A program made the position numbers and the translations under genes. The notes below the pieces were generated by a model, which saw only the letters and a list, made by a program, of their open reading frames with translations, was not told the DNA's origin and ran no database searches. A stretch of 64,000 bases of DNA. Source: Reyranella sp. CPCC 100927 (lineage in GTDB: Bacteria; Pseudomonadota; Alphaproteobacteria; Reyranellales; Reyranellaceae). Below are positions 46,398 to 55,230 of this stretch, one piece after another (position 1 is the first letter of the stretch; each line of letters starts with the position of its first letter). The stretch is from contig NZ_VOHA01000001.1 in assembly GCF_007859315.1 (NCBI RefSeq), forward strand, positions 992,001 to 1,056,000. The letters run 5' to 3'.

Positions 46398-47810
46398 ATG
46401 GCCAGCGAAACCTACGATCTCGTCGTCATCGGTGCCGGCCCCGGCGGGTACGTGTCGGCGATCCGCGCCGCGCAGCTGGGCCTGAAAGTGGCCTGCGTCG
46501 AGAAGCGTGCCACCCTGGGCGGCACCTGCCTCAATGTCGGCTGCATCCCGTCCAAGGCGCTGCTGCAGTCCTCGCACGTGCTCGAGGAGACGACGCACGA
46601 CCTGAAGACGCACGGCATCATCGTCGGCGACGTGAAGCTCGACCTGGCGCAGATGCTGAAGCGCAAGGATGAGGTGGTGGGCGCCACCACCAAGGGCGTG
46701 GCCTTCCTGTTCAAGAAGAACAAGGTGGCGTCCTTCACCGGCACCGCCCGTATCGAGGCGCCGGGCAAGGTCGCCGTGTTGGGCGACGATGGTGCGGTGA
46801 CGCAGACGCTGGAGGCCAAGCACATCCTGATCGCATCAGGCTCCGAGGTGGCGCCGCTGCCCGGCGTGACGATCGATGAAAAGACCGTCGTGTCGTCGAC
46901 CGGCGCGCTGGAACTGCAGGCCGTACCCAAGCGCCTGGTCGTGATCGGCGCCGGCATCATCGGGCTGGAGCTCGGTTCGGTCTGGCGCCGCCTGGGCAGC
47001 GAGGTGACGGTGGTCGAGTTCCTCGACCGCATCGCACCCGGCGTCGACAACGAGATCACCAAGCACTTCCAGCGCGCGCTGGAGAAGCAGGGCCTGAAGT
47101 TCAAGCTCGGGCGCAAGGTGACCGGCGTTGTGCCGGGCAAGGACGGCATCGTCGTGACGCACGAGCCGGCGCAGGGTGGTGCCGCCGAGCAGCTGACCGT
47201 CGACGTGGTGCTGGTCTGCATCGGCCGGCGGCCTTATGTCGAGGGCCTGGGTCTCGACAAGGTCGGCGTGAAACTCACCGATCGCGGCCGCATCGCCGTC
47301 GATGGCCATTTCCAGACCAGCGTGCCCGGCATCTACGCCATCGGCGACGTGATCGATGGTCCGATGCTGGCGCACAAGGCGAGCGAGGACGGCGTTGCCT
47401 GCGTCGAGACCATCGCCGGCCAGAAGGGCCATGTCGATTGGGACAAGGTGCCGTCCGTGGTCTACACCCAGCCCGAGGTTGCCTGGGTGGGCAAGACCGA
47501 GGAACAGCTCAAGGCCGCCGGCGTCGCCTACAAGGTCGGCAAGTATCCCTTCACCGCCGATCCGCGCAGCCGCGCCAACAACCGCACCGATGGGTTCGTG
47601 AAGGTGCTGTCGGACAAGACCACCGACACCGTGCTGGGCGTGCATATCTTCGGCGCCGAGGCCGGTACCATGATCGCCGAGGCGGTGCTGGCGATGGAAT
47701 ACAGCGCCTCGGCCGAGGATATCGGCCGCGTCTGCCACGCACACCCCACGGTCAGCGAGGCCATGAAGGAAGCCGCGCTCGCCGCCTGGGACAAGCCGAT
47801 CCATCTTTGA
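46398..47810 (+). CDS. lpdA: dihydrolipoyl dehydrogenase (E3)
   Basis: A 470-residue flavoprotein. FAD site VVIGAGPGGYVSAIRAAQLG, redox-active disulfide in GGTCLNVGCIPSKALL, NAD site VVIGAGIIGLELGSVW, and the catalytic His/Glu pair in HAHPTVSEAMKEA. It reoxidises lipoamide for the 2-oxoglutarate complex and probably others. It closes the suc block. Confidence 0.97.
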   Translation: MASETYDLVVIGAGPGGYVSAIRAAQLGLKVACVEKRATLGGTCLNVGCIPSKALLQSSHVLEETTHDLKTHGIIVGDVKLDLAQMLKRKDEVVGATTKGVAFLFKKNKVASFTGTARIEAPGKVAVLGDDGAVTQTLEAKHILIASGSEVAPLPGVTIDEKTVVSSTGALELQAVPKRLVVIGAGIIGLELGSVWRRLGSEVTVVEFLDRIAPGVDNEITKHFQRALEKQGLKFKLGRKVTGVVPGKDGIVVTHEPAQGGAAEQLTVDVVLVCIGRRPYVEGLGLDKVGVKLTDRGRIAVDGHFQTSVPGIYAIGDVIDGPMLAHKASEDGVACVETIAGQKGHVDWDKVPSVVYTQPEVAWVGKTEEQLKAAGVAYKVGKYPFTADPRSRANNRTDGFVKVLSDKTTDTVLGVHIFGAEAGTMIAEAVLAMEYSASAEDIGRVCHAHPTVSEAMKEAALAAWDKPIHL

Positions 47811-47813
47811 TCT

Positions 47814-47989
47814 CCTCTCCCGCTCGCGGGAGAGGAAGGGGCCCATCGTGCGTAGCGCGATGGGAAGGTGAGGGCCCAAGGACGAGGTGCCTCGTCCTTA
47901 ATCCCTCACCTCGGTGTATCGGCCGAAGGCCGATACACCTGACCGCGCGCTTGCGCGCGCGTCGACCTCTCCCGCTCGCGGGAGAGGTG
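47814..47989. repeat. composite palindromic repeat, family B (copy 2)
   Basis: Same elements as 17519-17692 in reverse order: CCTCTCCCGC/GCGGGAGAGG at each end, CCCATCGTGCG/CGCGATGGG, GGTGTATCGGCC/GGCCGATACACC. It separates the convergent lpdA and carboxymuconolactone decarboxylase-like genes. Confidence 0.85.
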
Positions 47990-47995
47990 AAGACG

Positions 47996-48544
47996 TCAAT
48001 CCGGAAACCGCGCCGCCCACGGCTCCTGCGGCAGGCGCAGGCCGGTGCAGAAATATGACACCGTGCGATAGAAGCCGCAGAGCGCGATCAACTCGAGGAT
48101 CTGCGCGTCGCTGAAATGCACGCGCAGCGTCGTCCACAGGCCGTCCGAGATCGCCGCCGTGTCGTGCAGTTCGTCGGCCAGGCGGATGGCGGCGCGCTCG
48201 TCTTCGGCCCAGCACGCGGCATCGGCGCCGTCCCGCACCGTGGCCCGCTGCTGCTCGGCGGTGAGCTCGACACGTTCGGCGAAGATCGCGACGTGCACGC
48301 CCCATTCGTATGCGTTGCCGCAGCGGGCGCAGACGCGGTCGATCACGATCTCGCGCAGCCGTAAGGGCACCGGCCCCTTGTCGAGCAGGGAGCCGGCGCG
48401 GAACTTCTCCCAGATGCGCGGACAGGTGGCCAGCGTGCGGAACAGCACCAGCGGCGTCATGTCGGGCGGCATGATGCGGTCGAACGCGGCCTGTGCCTCG
48501 GCCGGATAGGGTGGTTCGAGCGGCGCGATGCGCGGATCGGCCAT
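47996..48544 (-). CDS. carboxymuconolactone decarboxylase (AhpD-like) family protein
   Basis: A 182-residue helical protein of the CMD/AhpD family. The CxxC-type pair is in CARCGNAYEWGVHVAIFAE, with the conserved histidine downstream, and LALCGFYRT-like ELIALCGFYRTVSYF follows. Such proteins are peroxidases/thiol disulfide reductants or decarboxylases. The ATG at 48544 follows AAGGAGA. It is divergent from an HxlR regulator and shares with it a perfect palindrome, so it is the likely regulated gene. Confidence 0.9.
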   Translation of the reverse strand: MADPRIAPLEPPYPAEAQAAFDRIMPPDMTPLVLFRTLATCPRIWEKFRAGSLLDKGPVPLRLREIVIDRVCARCGNAYEWGVHVAIFAERVELTAEQQRATVRDGADAACWAEDERAAIRLADELHDTAAISDGLWTTLRVHFSDAQILELIALCGFYRTVSYFCTGLRLPQEPWAARFPD

Positions 48545-48563
48545 GGCGGTCTCCTTGCTGTTT

Positions 48564-48597
48564 GCTACGGAAAACGTAGCGATACGTTTTCCGTAGC
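48564..48597. promoter_or_regulatory. perfect palindromic operator, HxlR-type regulation
   Basis: GCTACGGAAAACGTA (48564-48578) and TACGTTTTCCGTAGC (48583-48597) are exact complements around GCGA. Each arm is itself symmetrical (CTACG-GAAAA-CGTAG). It lies in the 84-base gap between the divergent CMD and HxlR genes. Confidence 0.75.
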
Positions 48598-48628
48598 GCA
48601 AGGGGGTGACGCGACATAATCTGCGGCC

Positions 48629-48982
48629 ATGTCCGCCGCCCGTTCGACCAAACGCGTCGCCACGCCCGTGCCCGGCCGGCCGGTCCGCGGCTCGACCACC
48701 GGCCGACCGATCATGGCGCTGCTCGACCTGCTGGGCCGACGGTGGGTGCAGCGCATCATCTGGGAACTGCGCGGCGAGGCGCTGAGCTTCCGCGCCCTGC
48801 GCGCGGCGTGCGATGACGTCAGCCCTTCGGTGCTCAATGCCCGGCTGGCGGATCTGCGCACTGCCGGCCTCGTGGAATTGACCGACGCCGGCTATTGCCT
48901 CACCGCCGATGGCCAGTCCCTGCTGCGGCTGATGCTGCCGCTGCACGACTGGGCCGAGCGCTGGGCCCGGCGGTGGCGATAG
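48629..48982 (+). CDS. HxlR family winged-helix regulator
   Basis: A 117-residue regulator. MALLDLLGRRWVQRIIWELR, then FRALRAACDDVSPSVLNARL and LRTAGLVELTDAGY give the HxlR winged helix. It lacks the conserved N-terminal cysteine often used in redox-sensing members, so its signal may be a ligand. It probably binds the palindrome upstream and controls itself and the CMD-like gene. Confidence 0.88.
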   Translation: MSAARSTKRVATPVPGRPVRGSTTGRPIMALLDLLGRRWVQRIIWELRGEALSFRALRAACDDVSPSVLNARLADLRTAGLVELTDAGYCLTADGQSLLRLMLPLHDWAERWARRWR

Positions 48983-49114
48983 GGCGGGAACCATTGGTCT
49001 GGGGCTGCGTTAGCGTCCAATGGCCCGGGAGCCTGGGCCTTCGGCCCGCATCCGGGCCAGAAAAGTTGCTTTCGCCTGATATGAAGGCGGGAAACTCTTG
49101 CCGTCAGGGGATCA

Positions 49115-50587
49115 GTGCAGGAACGCGTTGCCACCACGCACGCCCAGGGCACGCAAACCCAGGGTGCGATCGTCGAAACCGACGTGCCGGCACGGCTCGA
49201 CCGCCTGCCGTGGAGCGGTTTTCACTGGCTGGTGATCACGGCGCTGGGCGTCACCTGGATCCTGGACGGGCTCGAAGTGACCCTGGTCGGCGCGTTGTCC
49301 GGCGCCATCCATGAAAGTCCCTCGCTGCGTCTCTCCAGCACCGAGATCGGCCTGACGGCCAGCGCCTACCTGGCCGGGGCGGTGCTGGGTGCCCTGTATT
49401 TCGGCCATCTCACCGACCGGCTGGGGCGCAAGAAACTCTTTACCCTTACCGTGCTGGTTTATGCGCTGGCGACGGTGGCCAGCGGCTTCGCCTGGGATTT
49501 CTGGTCGTTCGCCGCCTTCCGTTTCATCGCTGGCGCCGGTATCGGCGGTGAATATTCCGCCATCAACTCGGCGATCCAGGAGCTGATCCCGGCCCGCCGC
49601 CGCGGCTACACCGATCTCGTGGTCAACGGCAGCTACTGGCTGGGTGCTGCGATCGGCGCGGCCGGTTCGCTGGTCGCGCTGAACCTCGACGGCGTGTCGG
49701 CCGAGCAGGGCTGGCGCGGCGCCTTCATCATCGGCGGCGTGATCGGCCTGGTCGTGATCGTGCTGCGCCGCTTCCTGCCCGAAAGCCCGCGCTGGCTGAT
49801 GACGCACGGCCAGCCCGAGGAAGCCGACCGCGTGGTGCGCGGTATCGAGGCGCGCGTCGAGCGCCAGTGCGGACCATTGCCGCCGGTGGTCGGCCCGCCG
49901 CTGCGGCTATGGCGCGACCATCGCGTCGACATGATGCAGATCGCGCGCTCGCTGTTCGTGAGCTACCCGCGGCGCACTACGCTCGGCATTACGCTGATGG
50001 CGGCGCAGGCCTTCTGCTACAACGCCATCTTCTTCACCTATGCGCTGATCCTCACCAAATTCTACAACATCGCCTCGGGTGACGTCGGCTGGTTCATGCT
50101 GCCGTTCGCCATCAGCAATTTCATGGGGCCGCTGCTGCTGGGCTCGCTGTTCGACACCATCGGCCGCAAGACCATGATCGCGGCGACCTACGCCATCTCC
50201 GGCATCCTGATGGCGATCAGCGGCCTGCTGTTCCAGCAGGGCATGCTCGACTCGGTGGGCCTCACGATCGCCTGGACCGCGATCTTCTTCTTTGCCTCGG
50301 CCGCCGCCAGCTCGGCCTATCTCACCGTCAGCGAGAGCTTCCCGCTGGAAGTGCGCGCCATCGCCATCGCCATCTTCTACGCCTTCGGCACGGCACTGGG
50401 CGGCATCGGTGGTCCGGCCCTGTTCGGCGCCCTGATCGAGACCGGCTCGCGCACCGAGGTGATGTGGGGCTACATCTTCGGCGGTGTGCTGATGGTGATC
50501 GCCGCCATCGTCGAGCTGATTCTCGGCATCCAGTCCGAATGCCGCCCCCTGGAAGAAGTCGCCCGCCCCCTCTCGAGCTGCGACTGA
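49115..50587 (+). CDS. MFS transporter (sugar/aromatic-acid porter-like)
   Basis: A 490-residue, 12-helix major facilitator. It starts at a GTG with AGGGG upstream. The loop 2-3 motif is GHLTDRLGRKKLF; GAGIGGEYSAINSAIQELIPA and RFLPESPRWLMTHG are signatures of the sugar/metabolite-H+ symporter branch, with GSLFDTIGRKTMI in the second half. It is upstream of an HpaB-like oxygenase and may import its substrate; that link is inference. Confidence 0.9.
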   Translation: MQERVATTHAQGTQTQGAIVETDVPARLDRLPWSGFHWLVITALGVTWILDGLEVTLVGALSGAIHESPSLRLSSTEIGLTASAYLAGAVLGALYFGHLTDRLGRKKLFTLTVLVYALATVASGFAWDFWSFAAFRFIAGAGIGGEYSAINSAIQELIPARRRGYTDLVVNGSYWLGAAIGAAGSLVALNLDGVSAEQGWRGAFIIGGVIGLVVIVLRRFLPESPRWLMTHGQPEEADRVVRGIEARVERQCGPLPPVVGPPLRLWRDHRVDMMQIARSLFVSYPRRTTLGITLMAAQAFCYNAIFFTYALILTKFYNIASGDVGWFMLPFAISNFMGPLLLGSLFDTIGRKTMIAATYAISGILMAISGLLFQQGMLDSVGLTIAWTAIFFFASAAASSAYLTVSESFPLEVRAIAIAIFYAFGTALGGIGGPALFGALIETGSRTEVMWGYIFGGVLMVIAAIVELILGIQSECRPLEEVARPLSSCD

Positions 50588-51039
50588 TACGGACCAGGAC
50601 TGTCATCCCGAGCGTAGCGAGGGATCTTCTGAAGATGGCGTGCGGTGCATCGGTCCCTCGTTGCGCTCGGGACGACAGCAGGCAGCGAATCACCTTTCTC
50701 TGATCGTCGGTGCTAGCGCGGCACAGCGCAGCCGTTGGCCGCAACCAAAGTGTGGCGAAGCGAGTGCGTGATGGCGCTAGTGACGGGTCGGACCGCGTCG
50801 CTCCAGCGACGCCCCGACGCGCAGCGGCGGATCATGAGCGCCGCTGGAGCGGCGCGGTCCCAGCCGTCGCCAGGACGGCATTCACTGGCCGGACCACCGC
50901 AAGGAGAATCATCGCAGCGCGCGACGATTCTGGAAGTCAGTAGTAGAGAGGGCACCGAGAAACACAGAGAAGACCTGCCGTGCTCCCAGGGCGCGCATTC
51001 TGTCCCTCTGTGCTCTCTGTGCCTCTATGGTGAACCTTC
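50588..51039. repeat. repeat-filled gap: three palindromic repeat families in tandem
   Basis: No supported gene in these 452 bases. In order: an inverted repeat of the TCATCCCGAGCG family (50600-50678), an inverted repeat with GGACCGCG arms around CGCTCCAGCG/CGCTGGAGCG (50790-50860), and a CACAGAG-family inverted repeat (50950-51034). All are related to elements elsewhere in the window. Confidence 0.8.
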
Positions 51040-51606
51040 TCACAACGTCGGTGCATCGCGCGTCAGGAACGACAGCGTCTCCTTGAAGAAACGCTTGCCG
51101 GCCGGCGGCGAGGCGGCCTCGATGCGGGCCACGTTGGTCGACAGCAGGATGCGGGCGCGCAATGCCGCCTCGTGGCGCGGGTAGCCCAGGTCGCGGAAGG
51201 CCTCGGCCAGGAACGCCAGCACGATGCGTTCTGCACTGCGCATGGTCGCGGCGGCGCGGGCATCCGTGGCGGCCCAGATGCGCATCGCCGAGTCGAGCCG
51301 GAACAGCCGTGTCTTGATGCTGAGGCTGCGGATGCGCCGCATTCGGGCCAGGGGATCGGCGTCGGCCGCCTGCCGCAGCGCGTCCCTGACCTGGTCGGCG
51401 GTGAAGTGCTCCGCCAGCGCACTCAGGTAGGCCTCGAAGTCGGTGAAGTGGTGATAGAAGCTGCCGGTCGAGACGCGCAGGTGCTTCGTCAACGCCGCCA
51501 GTTTCAGGCCGGCAATGCCGTTTTCGCAGAGGATCTCCTGGCCGGCTTCGAGCCAGTCTAGTCGGCTGAGGCGGCCGTTGCGCCGGATCCGTTGTCGGCT
51601 TGTCAT
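51040..51606 (-). CDS. TetR family transcriptional regulator
   Basis: A 188-residue regulator. The HTH is LEAGQEILCENGIAGLKLAA then LTKHLRVSTGSFYHHFTDFE. It is divergent from the HpaB-like gene across 65 bases that contain a palindrome, so it probably represses that gene. The ligand is unknown. Confidence 0.92.
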   Translation of the reverse strand: MTSRQRIRRNGRLSRLDWLEAGQEILCENGIAGLKLAALTKHLRVSTGSFYHHFTDFEAYLSALAEHFTADQVRDALRQAADADPLARMRRIRSLSIKTRLFRLDSAMRIWAATDARAAATMRSAERIVLAFLAEAFRDLGYPRHEAALRARILLSTNVARIEAASPPAGKRFFKETLSFLTRDAPTL

Positions 51607-51614
51607 TGCCAGAC

Positions 51615-51635
51615 CATAAGATAAGTTATGTTATG
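51615..51635. promoter_or_regulatory. palindromic operator between TetR and HpaB-like genes
   Basis: CATAAGATAA (51615-51624) and TTATGTTATG (51626-51635) form a 21-base palindrome with a single mismatch around a central G. The size and position fit a TetR dimer site covering the promoters of both divergent genes. Confidence 0.7.
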
Positions 51636-51671
51636 CTAGTGTAGAAGCCAGGGAATGAACAGGAGGAAACG

Positions 51672-53084
51672 ATGGGCCTGAAGACCGCCGAGCAATATGT
51701 CGCCAGCCTGCGCGACGGGCGCGTCACCTATTGGGACGGCGAGCGCATCGACGACATCACCACCCATCCACGCTTTCGCGTGCCGATCGCCGTGGCATCG
51801 CGCGACTATATGTACGACGACCCCAAGGTCGCCGCGTTGCGCAGCTTCGTGGCCGAGAACGGCGAGCGTGCGCACCGCATCTTCCAGGTACCGCGCAGCG
51901 AGGCCGATCTCGCCCAGCGCGTCGAGCTGATGTATCACACCTCGATCGTCGGTCTGGTGAGCGGCGTCTACATGGCGCTGATGAGCGTCAAGGACGCGGT
52001 CGCCAAGGTGAACCCGCAGTACGCCGCCAATATCGAGGCGATGTACCGCCATGCGCGCGACAACGACCTGCGCGCCGCCGAGGTGATCACCGACGCCAAG
52101 GGCGACCGCAAGCGCAAGGCGCACGAACAGGACGATCCCGACCTCTACCTGCGCATCGTCAAGCGCACGGACGAGGGTATCGTGGTGCGCGGCGCCAAGC
52201 TGCACATCACCGGCGCCTCGCTGTGCCACGAGCTGGTGGTGATGCCGACCAAGGGCATGCGGCAGGACGAGACCGACTACGCCGTGTCGTTTTCGATCCC
52301 GGTCAACACCAAGGGCGTCAAGATCATCAACCGCAGCTTCGCGCCGGCCGAGCTCAATGAGTTCGACTACCCGGCCAGCGCCCATCACAGCATCCCCGAG
52401 GGGTTCGTCGTCTTCGACGACGTCTTCGTGCCGTGGGATCGCGTGTTCCTCGCCGGCGAGGTGCAGCTCGCCAGCATCTTCGCGCAGTCGCTGGGCCTGT
52501 GGGAGCGCACCGGTGGGCTGGTCGAAGCCGTGCGCATGGCTGAGATTTTCGTCGGTCTGGCGCAGCTGGTGACCGAGCAGCAGGGCAAGGATCGCGATCC
52601 CATCGCGCAGAATTCGGTGGCCGAGCTGATCAGCTACGCCGAGATGCTGCGCATGAGCCTGGACTATGCCTGCAGCCACTACGAGCGCACGCCGTCGGGC
52701 ATGATCCATCCCAACGTGCTGGCGGTGAACGTCGCCAAATACTACTACGCCGCCAACTACCACCAGATGATGCGCTACGTGCACGACCTGGGCGGCGGCC
52801 TGGTGATCACCCTGCCGCTGGAAGCCGATTTCAGGAACGAGGAATCGGGCCAGTATCTGCGCAAGTACCTGCGCAGCGTGCCCGGCGTCGAGGCCGAGAC
52901 GCGCATGCGGGTCTACAACCTGATCCGCGACCTCACGGCCGACGCCTATGGCGGCTGGCAGTTCGTGGTCGCCCTGCAGGCCGGCGGCGGGCTGAACGCC
53001 CAGCGCATCATGATGCACCGCACCTACAACATGGCCAGCGCCAAGGCCAAGGCCCTGGCTGCGGCGGGCGCCACAACGCATTGA
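51672..53084 (+). CDS. HpaB-like FADH2-dependent monooxygenase
   Basis: A 470-residue protein of the 4-hydroxyphenylacetate 3-monooxygenase/4-hydroxybutyryl-CoA dehydratase family (acyl-CoA dehydrogenase-like fold). N-terminal TAEQYVASLRDGRVTYWDGE, then VKRTDEGIVVRGAKLHITGA and GLWERTGGLVEAVRMAE are family blocks. HpaB enzymes hydroxylate phenols using FADH2 from a separate reductase (HpaC), which is not seen here. AGGAGGAAACG precedes the ATG. Regulated presumably by the divergent TetR. Confidence 0.9.
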   Translation: MGLKTAEQYVASLRDGRVTYWDGERIDDITTHPRFRVPIAVASRDYMYDDPKVAALRSFVAENGERAHRIFQVPRSEADLAQRVELMYHTSIVGLVSGVYMALMSVKDAVAKVNPQYAANIEAMYRHARDNDLRAAEVITDAKGDRKRKAHEQDDPDLYLRIVKRTDEGIVVRGAKLHITGASLCHELVVMPTKGMRQDETDYAVSFSIPVNTKGVKIINRSFAPAELNEFDYPASAHHSIPEGFVVFDDVFVPWDRVFLAGEVQLASIFAQSLGLWERTGGLVEAVRMAEIFVGLAQLVTEQQGKDRDPIAQNSVAELISYAEMLRMSLDYACSHYERTPSGMIHPNVLAVNVAKYYYAANYHQMMRYVHDLGGGLVITLPLEADFRNEESGQYLRKYLRSVPGVEAETRMRVYNLIRDLTADAYGGWQFVVALQAGGGLNAQRIMMHRTYNMASAKAKALAAAGATTH

Positions 53085-53094
53085 CGTCAATCTT

Positions 53095-53249
53095 CCTCCC
53101 CAGCTTTGCTGGGGAGGTGCCCGAAGGGCGGAGGGGAGCCGACGTGGTCCATGTCACGAGGACCACGTGGGCTCCCCCTCCGGCTCAGGTACTTCGACGC
53201 AAAGCGTCGAAGTACCGAAACGGCCACCTCCCCCACTGCGTGGGGAGAG
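53095..53249. repeat. composite palindromic repeat, family C with inserted module (copy 2)
   Basis: CCTCCCCAGC/GCTGGGGAGG opens the element, GGTGCCCGAAGGGCGGAGGG follows, and CTCCCC/GGGGAG closes it. At 53184-53217 it carries the same 34-base hairpin module as 46220-46253, in the opposite orientation and again in place of the inner GCCC/GGGC hairpin. Confidence 0.85.
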
Positions 53250-53264
53250 ATTCAAGAGGCATCG

Positions 53265-54845
53265 ATGACAAACCCCGACAAGACCATGCGCGACCTGATC
53301 GACAGCATCGCCGCCGCCCGCGCGACGCTCGACGACTCGGCCCGTGCCCCCGCCATCGACAAGCTGCATGCGCGCGGCAAGCTGAGTGCGCGCGAGCGCG
53401 TGGCGCGCCTGGTCGATCCGGGCTCCTTCACCGAGATCGGCGGACTGGTGGCCGAGGATGACGAGCAGGGTAGCGGTGCCGACAACCGAGCCCGCTCGCC
53501 GGCCGACGGCGTGGTGGTGGGCACGGCCCGCATCGATGGCCGGCCGGTCATGGTGCTGTCGCAGGATTTCTCGGTCTTCGGTGGCAGCATCGGCAAGCTG
53601 GGCAGTGCCAAGACACGGCGCGCCGTGCAGATCGCCGTCACGTCGGGCCTGCCGCTGGTCTTCATCCTGGACGGTGGTGGCCATCGCATCCAGGACGGCC
53701 AGGACGCACGCCATTTCGCTCATGCCAACGGCATGTTCCACGACATGGCGCGCGCCTCGGGCTGGATTCCTGTCGTGGCGCTCATGCTGGGCGCCGGCTT
53801 TGCCGGTCCCACCAACTACGCCGGCCTCGCCGACTTCGTCGTGATGGTGCGCGGGCTGTCGACCATGGGCTTGGCCGGCCCGGCACTGGTCAAGGCGGCG
53901 ACCGGCGAGGACATCGACACGCTGGCGCTGGGCGGCGCTGAGATCCAGGTCGACAAGCAGGGCCTCGCCGATCTGGGTGTCACCGACGAGGACGCAGCCT
54001 TCGCCGCGGCGCGTCGCTTCCTGTCCTATCTGCCCGGTAATGCGCGCGCGGCAGCGGCGATCACATCATGCGATCAGCCGGCCGGGCCCGTCGGCGATGC
54101 CATCCTCGATCTCGTGCCGGTCTCCACCCGCAAGGCCTACGACGTGCGCAAGGTTCTGGCGCTGATCGCCGACACCGGCAGCGTGTTCGAGATCAAGCCG
54201 ACCTTTGCCGGCAACCTGGTGACGGCGTTCGCGCGGCTGGATGGACGGCCGGTCGGCCTGATCGCCAACCAGGCCCTGCGCCTGGGCGGCATGATCGACG
54301 CCAATGCCTGCGACAAGGGCGCCCACTTCATCGCGCTGTGCGATGCCTTCGGCCTGCCGCTGATCTCGTTCATCGACGTGCCGGGCTTCGCCATCGGCTC
54401 CGGTGCCGAGCGCACCAACCTGGGTCGCCGCAGCGCCAAGCTGATCTACGAATGGGGCCATGCCAGCGTGCCGCGCATCTCGGTGGTGCTGCGCAAGGGC
54501 TATGGGCTGGGCTATTTCGCGATGTGCGGTGGCCGCAGCTTTTCGGCTGACGCGGCGTTCGCCTGGCCCAGCGCCGAGATCTGCGCCATGTCGATCGAAG
54601 GCGCCATCGATGTGGCCTACCGCAAGGAGGTCCAGGCCGCAGCAGATCCCCAGGCCCGCCGCCAGCAGATGATCGACGAGACCCGCACGCGGGTGGGCGC
54701 CCTGCGCGGCGCCGAAGGCTTCGGCATCGACGACGTCATCGACCCGCGCGACACCCGCCGTCGCCTGATCGAGGTGCTGGCGCGCGCCCAGCCGCGCCGC
54801 CCCAACGACCACCCGCCGAAGTTCCGCTCGATCACACCGATTTGA
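53265..54845 (+). CDS. acyl-CoA carboxylase, carboxyltransferase subunit
   Basis: A 526-residue protein with the two crotonase-like halves of the carboxyltransferase beta family (propionyl-, methylcrotonyl-, acetyl-CoA carboxylase). KLHARGKLSARERVARLVDP opens it; DFSVFGGSIGKLGSAK and the second-half FIDVPGFAIGSGAERTNLGR, KGYGLGYFAMCGG are signatures. No biotin carboxylase or BCCP gene is adjacent, so its alpha subunit must be elsewhere. AGAGG lies before the ATG. It probably belongs with the HpaB-like gene upstream, although a large repeat separates them. Confidence 0.88.
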   Translation: MTNPDKTMRDLIDSIAAARATLDDSARAPAIDKLHARGKLSARERVARLVDPGSFTEIGGLVAEDDEQGSGADNRARSPADGVVVGTARIDGRPVMVLSQDFSVFGGSIGKLGSAKTRRAVQIAVTSGLPLVFILDGGGHRIQDGQDARHFAHANGMFHDMARASGWIPVVALMLGAGFAGPTNYAGLADFVVMVRGLSTMGLAGPALVKAATGEDIDTLALGGAEIQVDKQGLADLGVTDEDAAFAAARRFLSYLPGNARAAAAITSCDQPAGPVGDAILDLVPVSTRKAYDVRKVLALIADTGSVFEIKPTFAGNLVTAFARLDGRPVGLIANQALRLGGMIDANACDKGAHFIALCDAFGLPLISFIDVPGFAIGSGAERTNLGRRSAKLIYEWGHASVPRISVVLRKGYGLGYFAMCGGRSFSADAAFAWPSAEICAMSIEGAIDVAYRKEVQAAADPQARRQQMIDETRTRVGALRGAEGFGIDDVIDPRDTRRRLIEVLARAQPRRPNDHPPKFRSITPI

Positions 54846-54861
54846 CGTGGCCAAGGTGCGT

Positions 54862-55089
54862 TCAACGTGTCGAACGTGTGCGGCGGCGAGCCCGGCGGTC
54901 CGGCGGCGGCGCGGCACCTGAGCCCCGTGCGCGCTGTGTCGTTGACAGATCCAAGGCGTCGTCGACCTCCTTGAGTAAGGCTTCGGTGAATGCGGTCGGT
55001 GTTCCGTCGCTGCGCTGTTTCTGGATCAGTCGTCGAAGAGCCCGTGCGCGTTTCAACAGGGCCGCTCGCCGATGATCTGACTCTTTCAT
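54862..55089 (-). CDS. possible small charged protein
   Basis: A 75-residue frame with a helical, protein-like N-terminal half (HRRAALLKRARALRRLIQKQ, then FTEALLKEVDDALD) and an arginine-rich tail. The ribosome site is poor and no family is recognised. It lies in the 385-base gap between the carboxyltransferase and the efflux-pump genes, where nothing else is visible. Confidence 0.3.
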   Translation of the reverse strand: MKESDHRRAALLKRARALRRLIQKQRSDGTPTAFTEALLKEVDDALDLSTTQRARGSGAAPPPDRRARRRTRSTR

Positions 55090-55230
55090 TTTGCAGCCCC
55101 AGCACGAACAACATATGCGTGTGTCGTGATGATAATCCACCACCACGCGCTTGCCGGCTGAAGATCAGTCCAATTCGGAGTCGTCTCGCGTTCCTCATGG
55201 GTGCGCGGCGGTTTTGCCGACACGGCGCTG

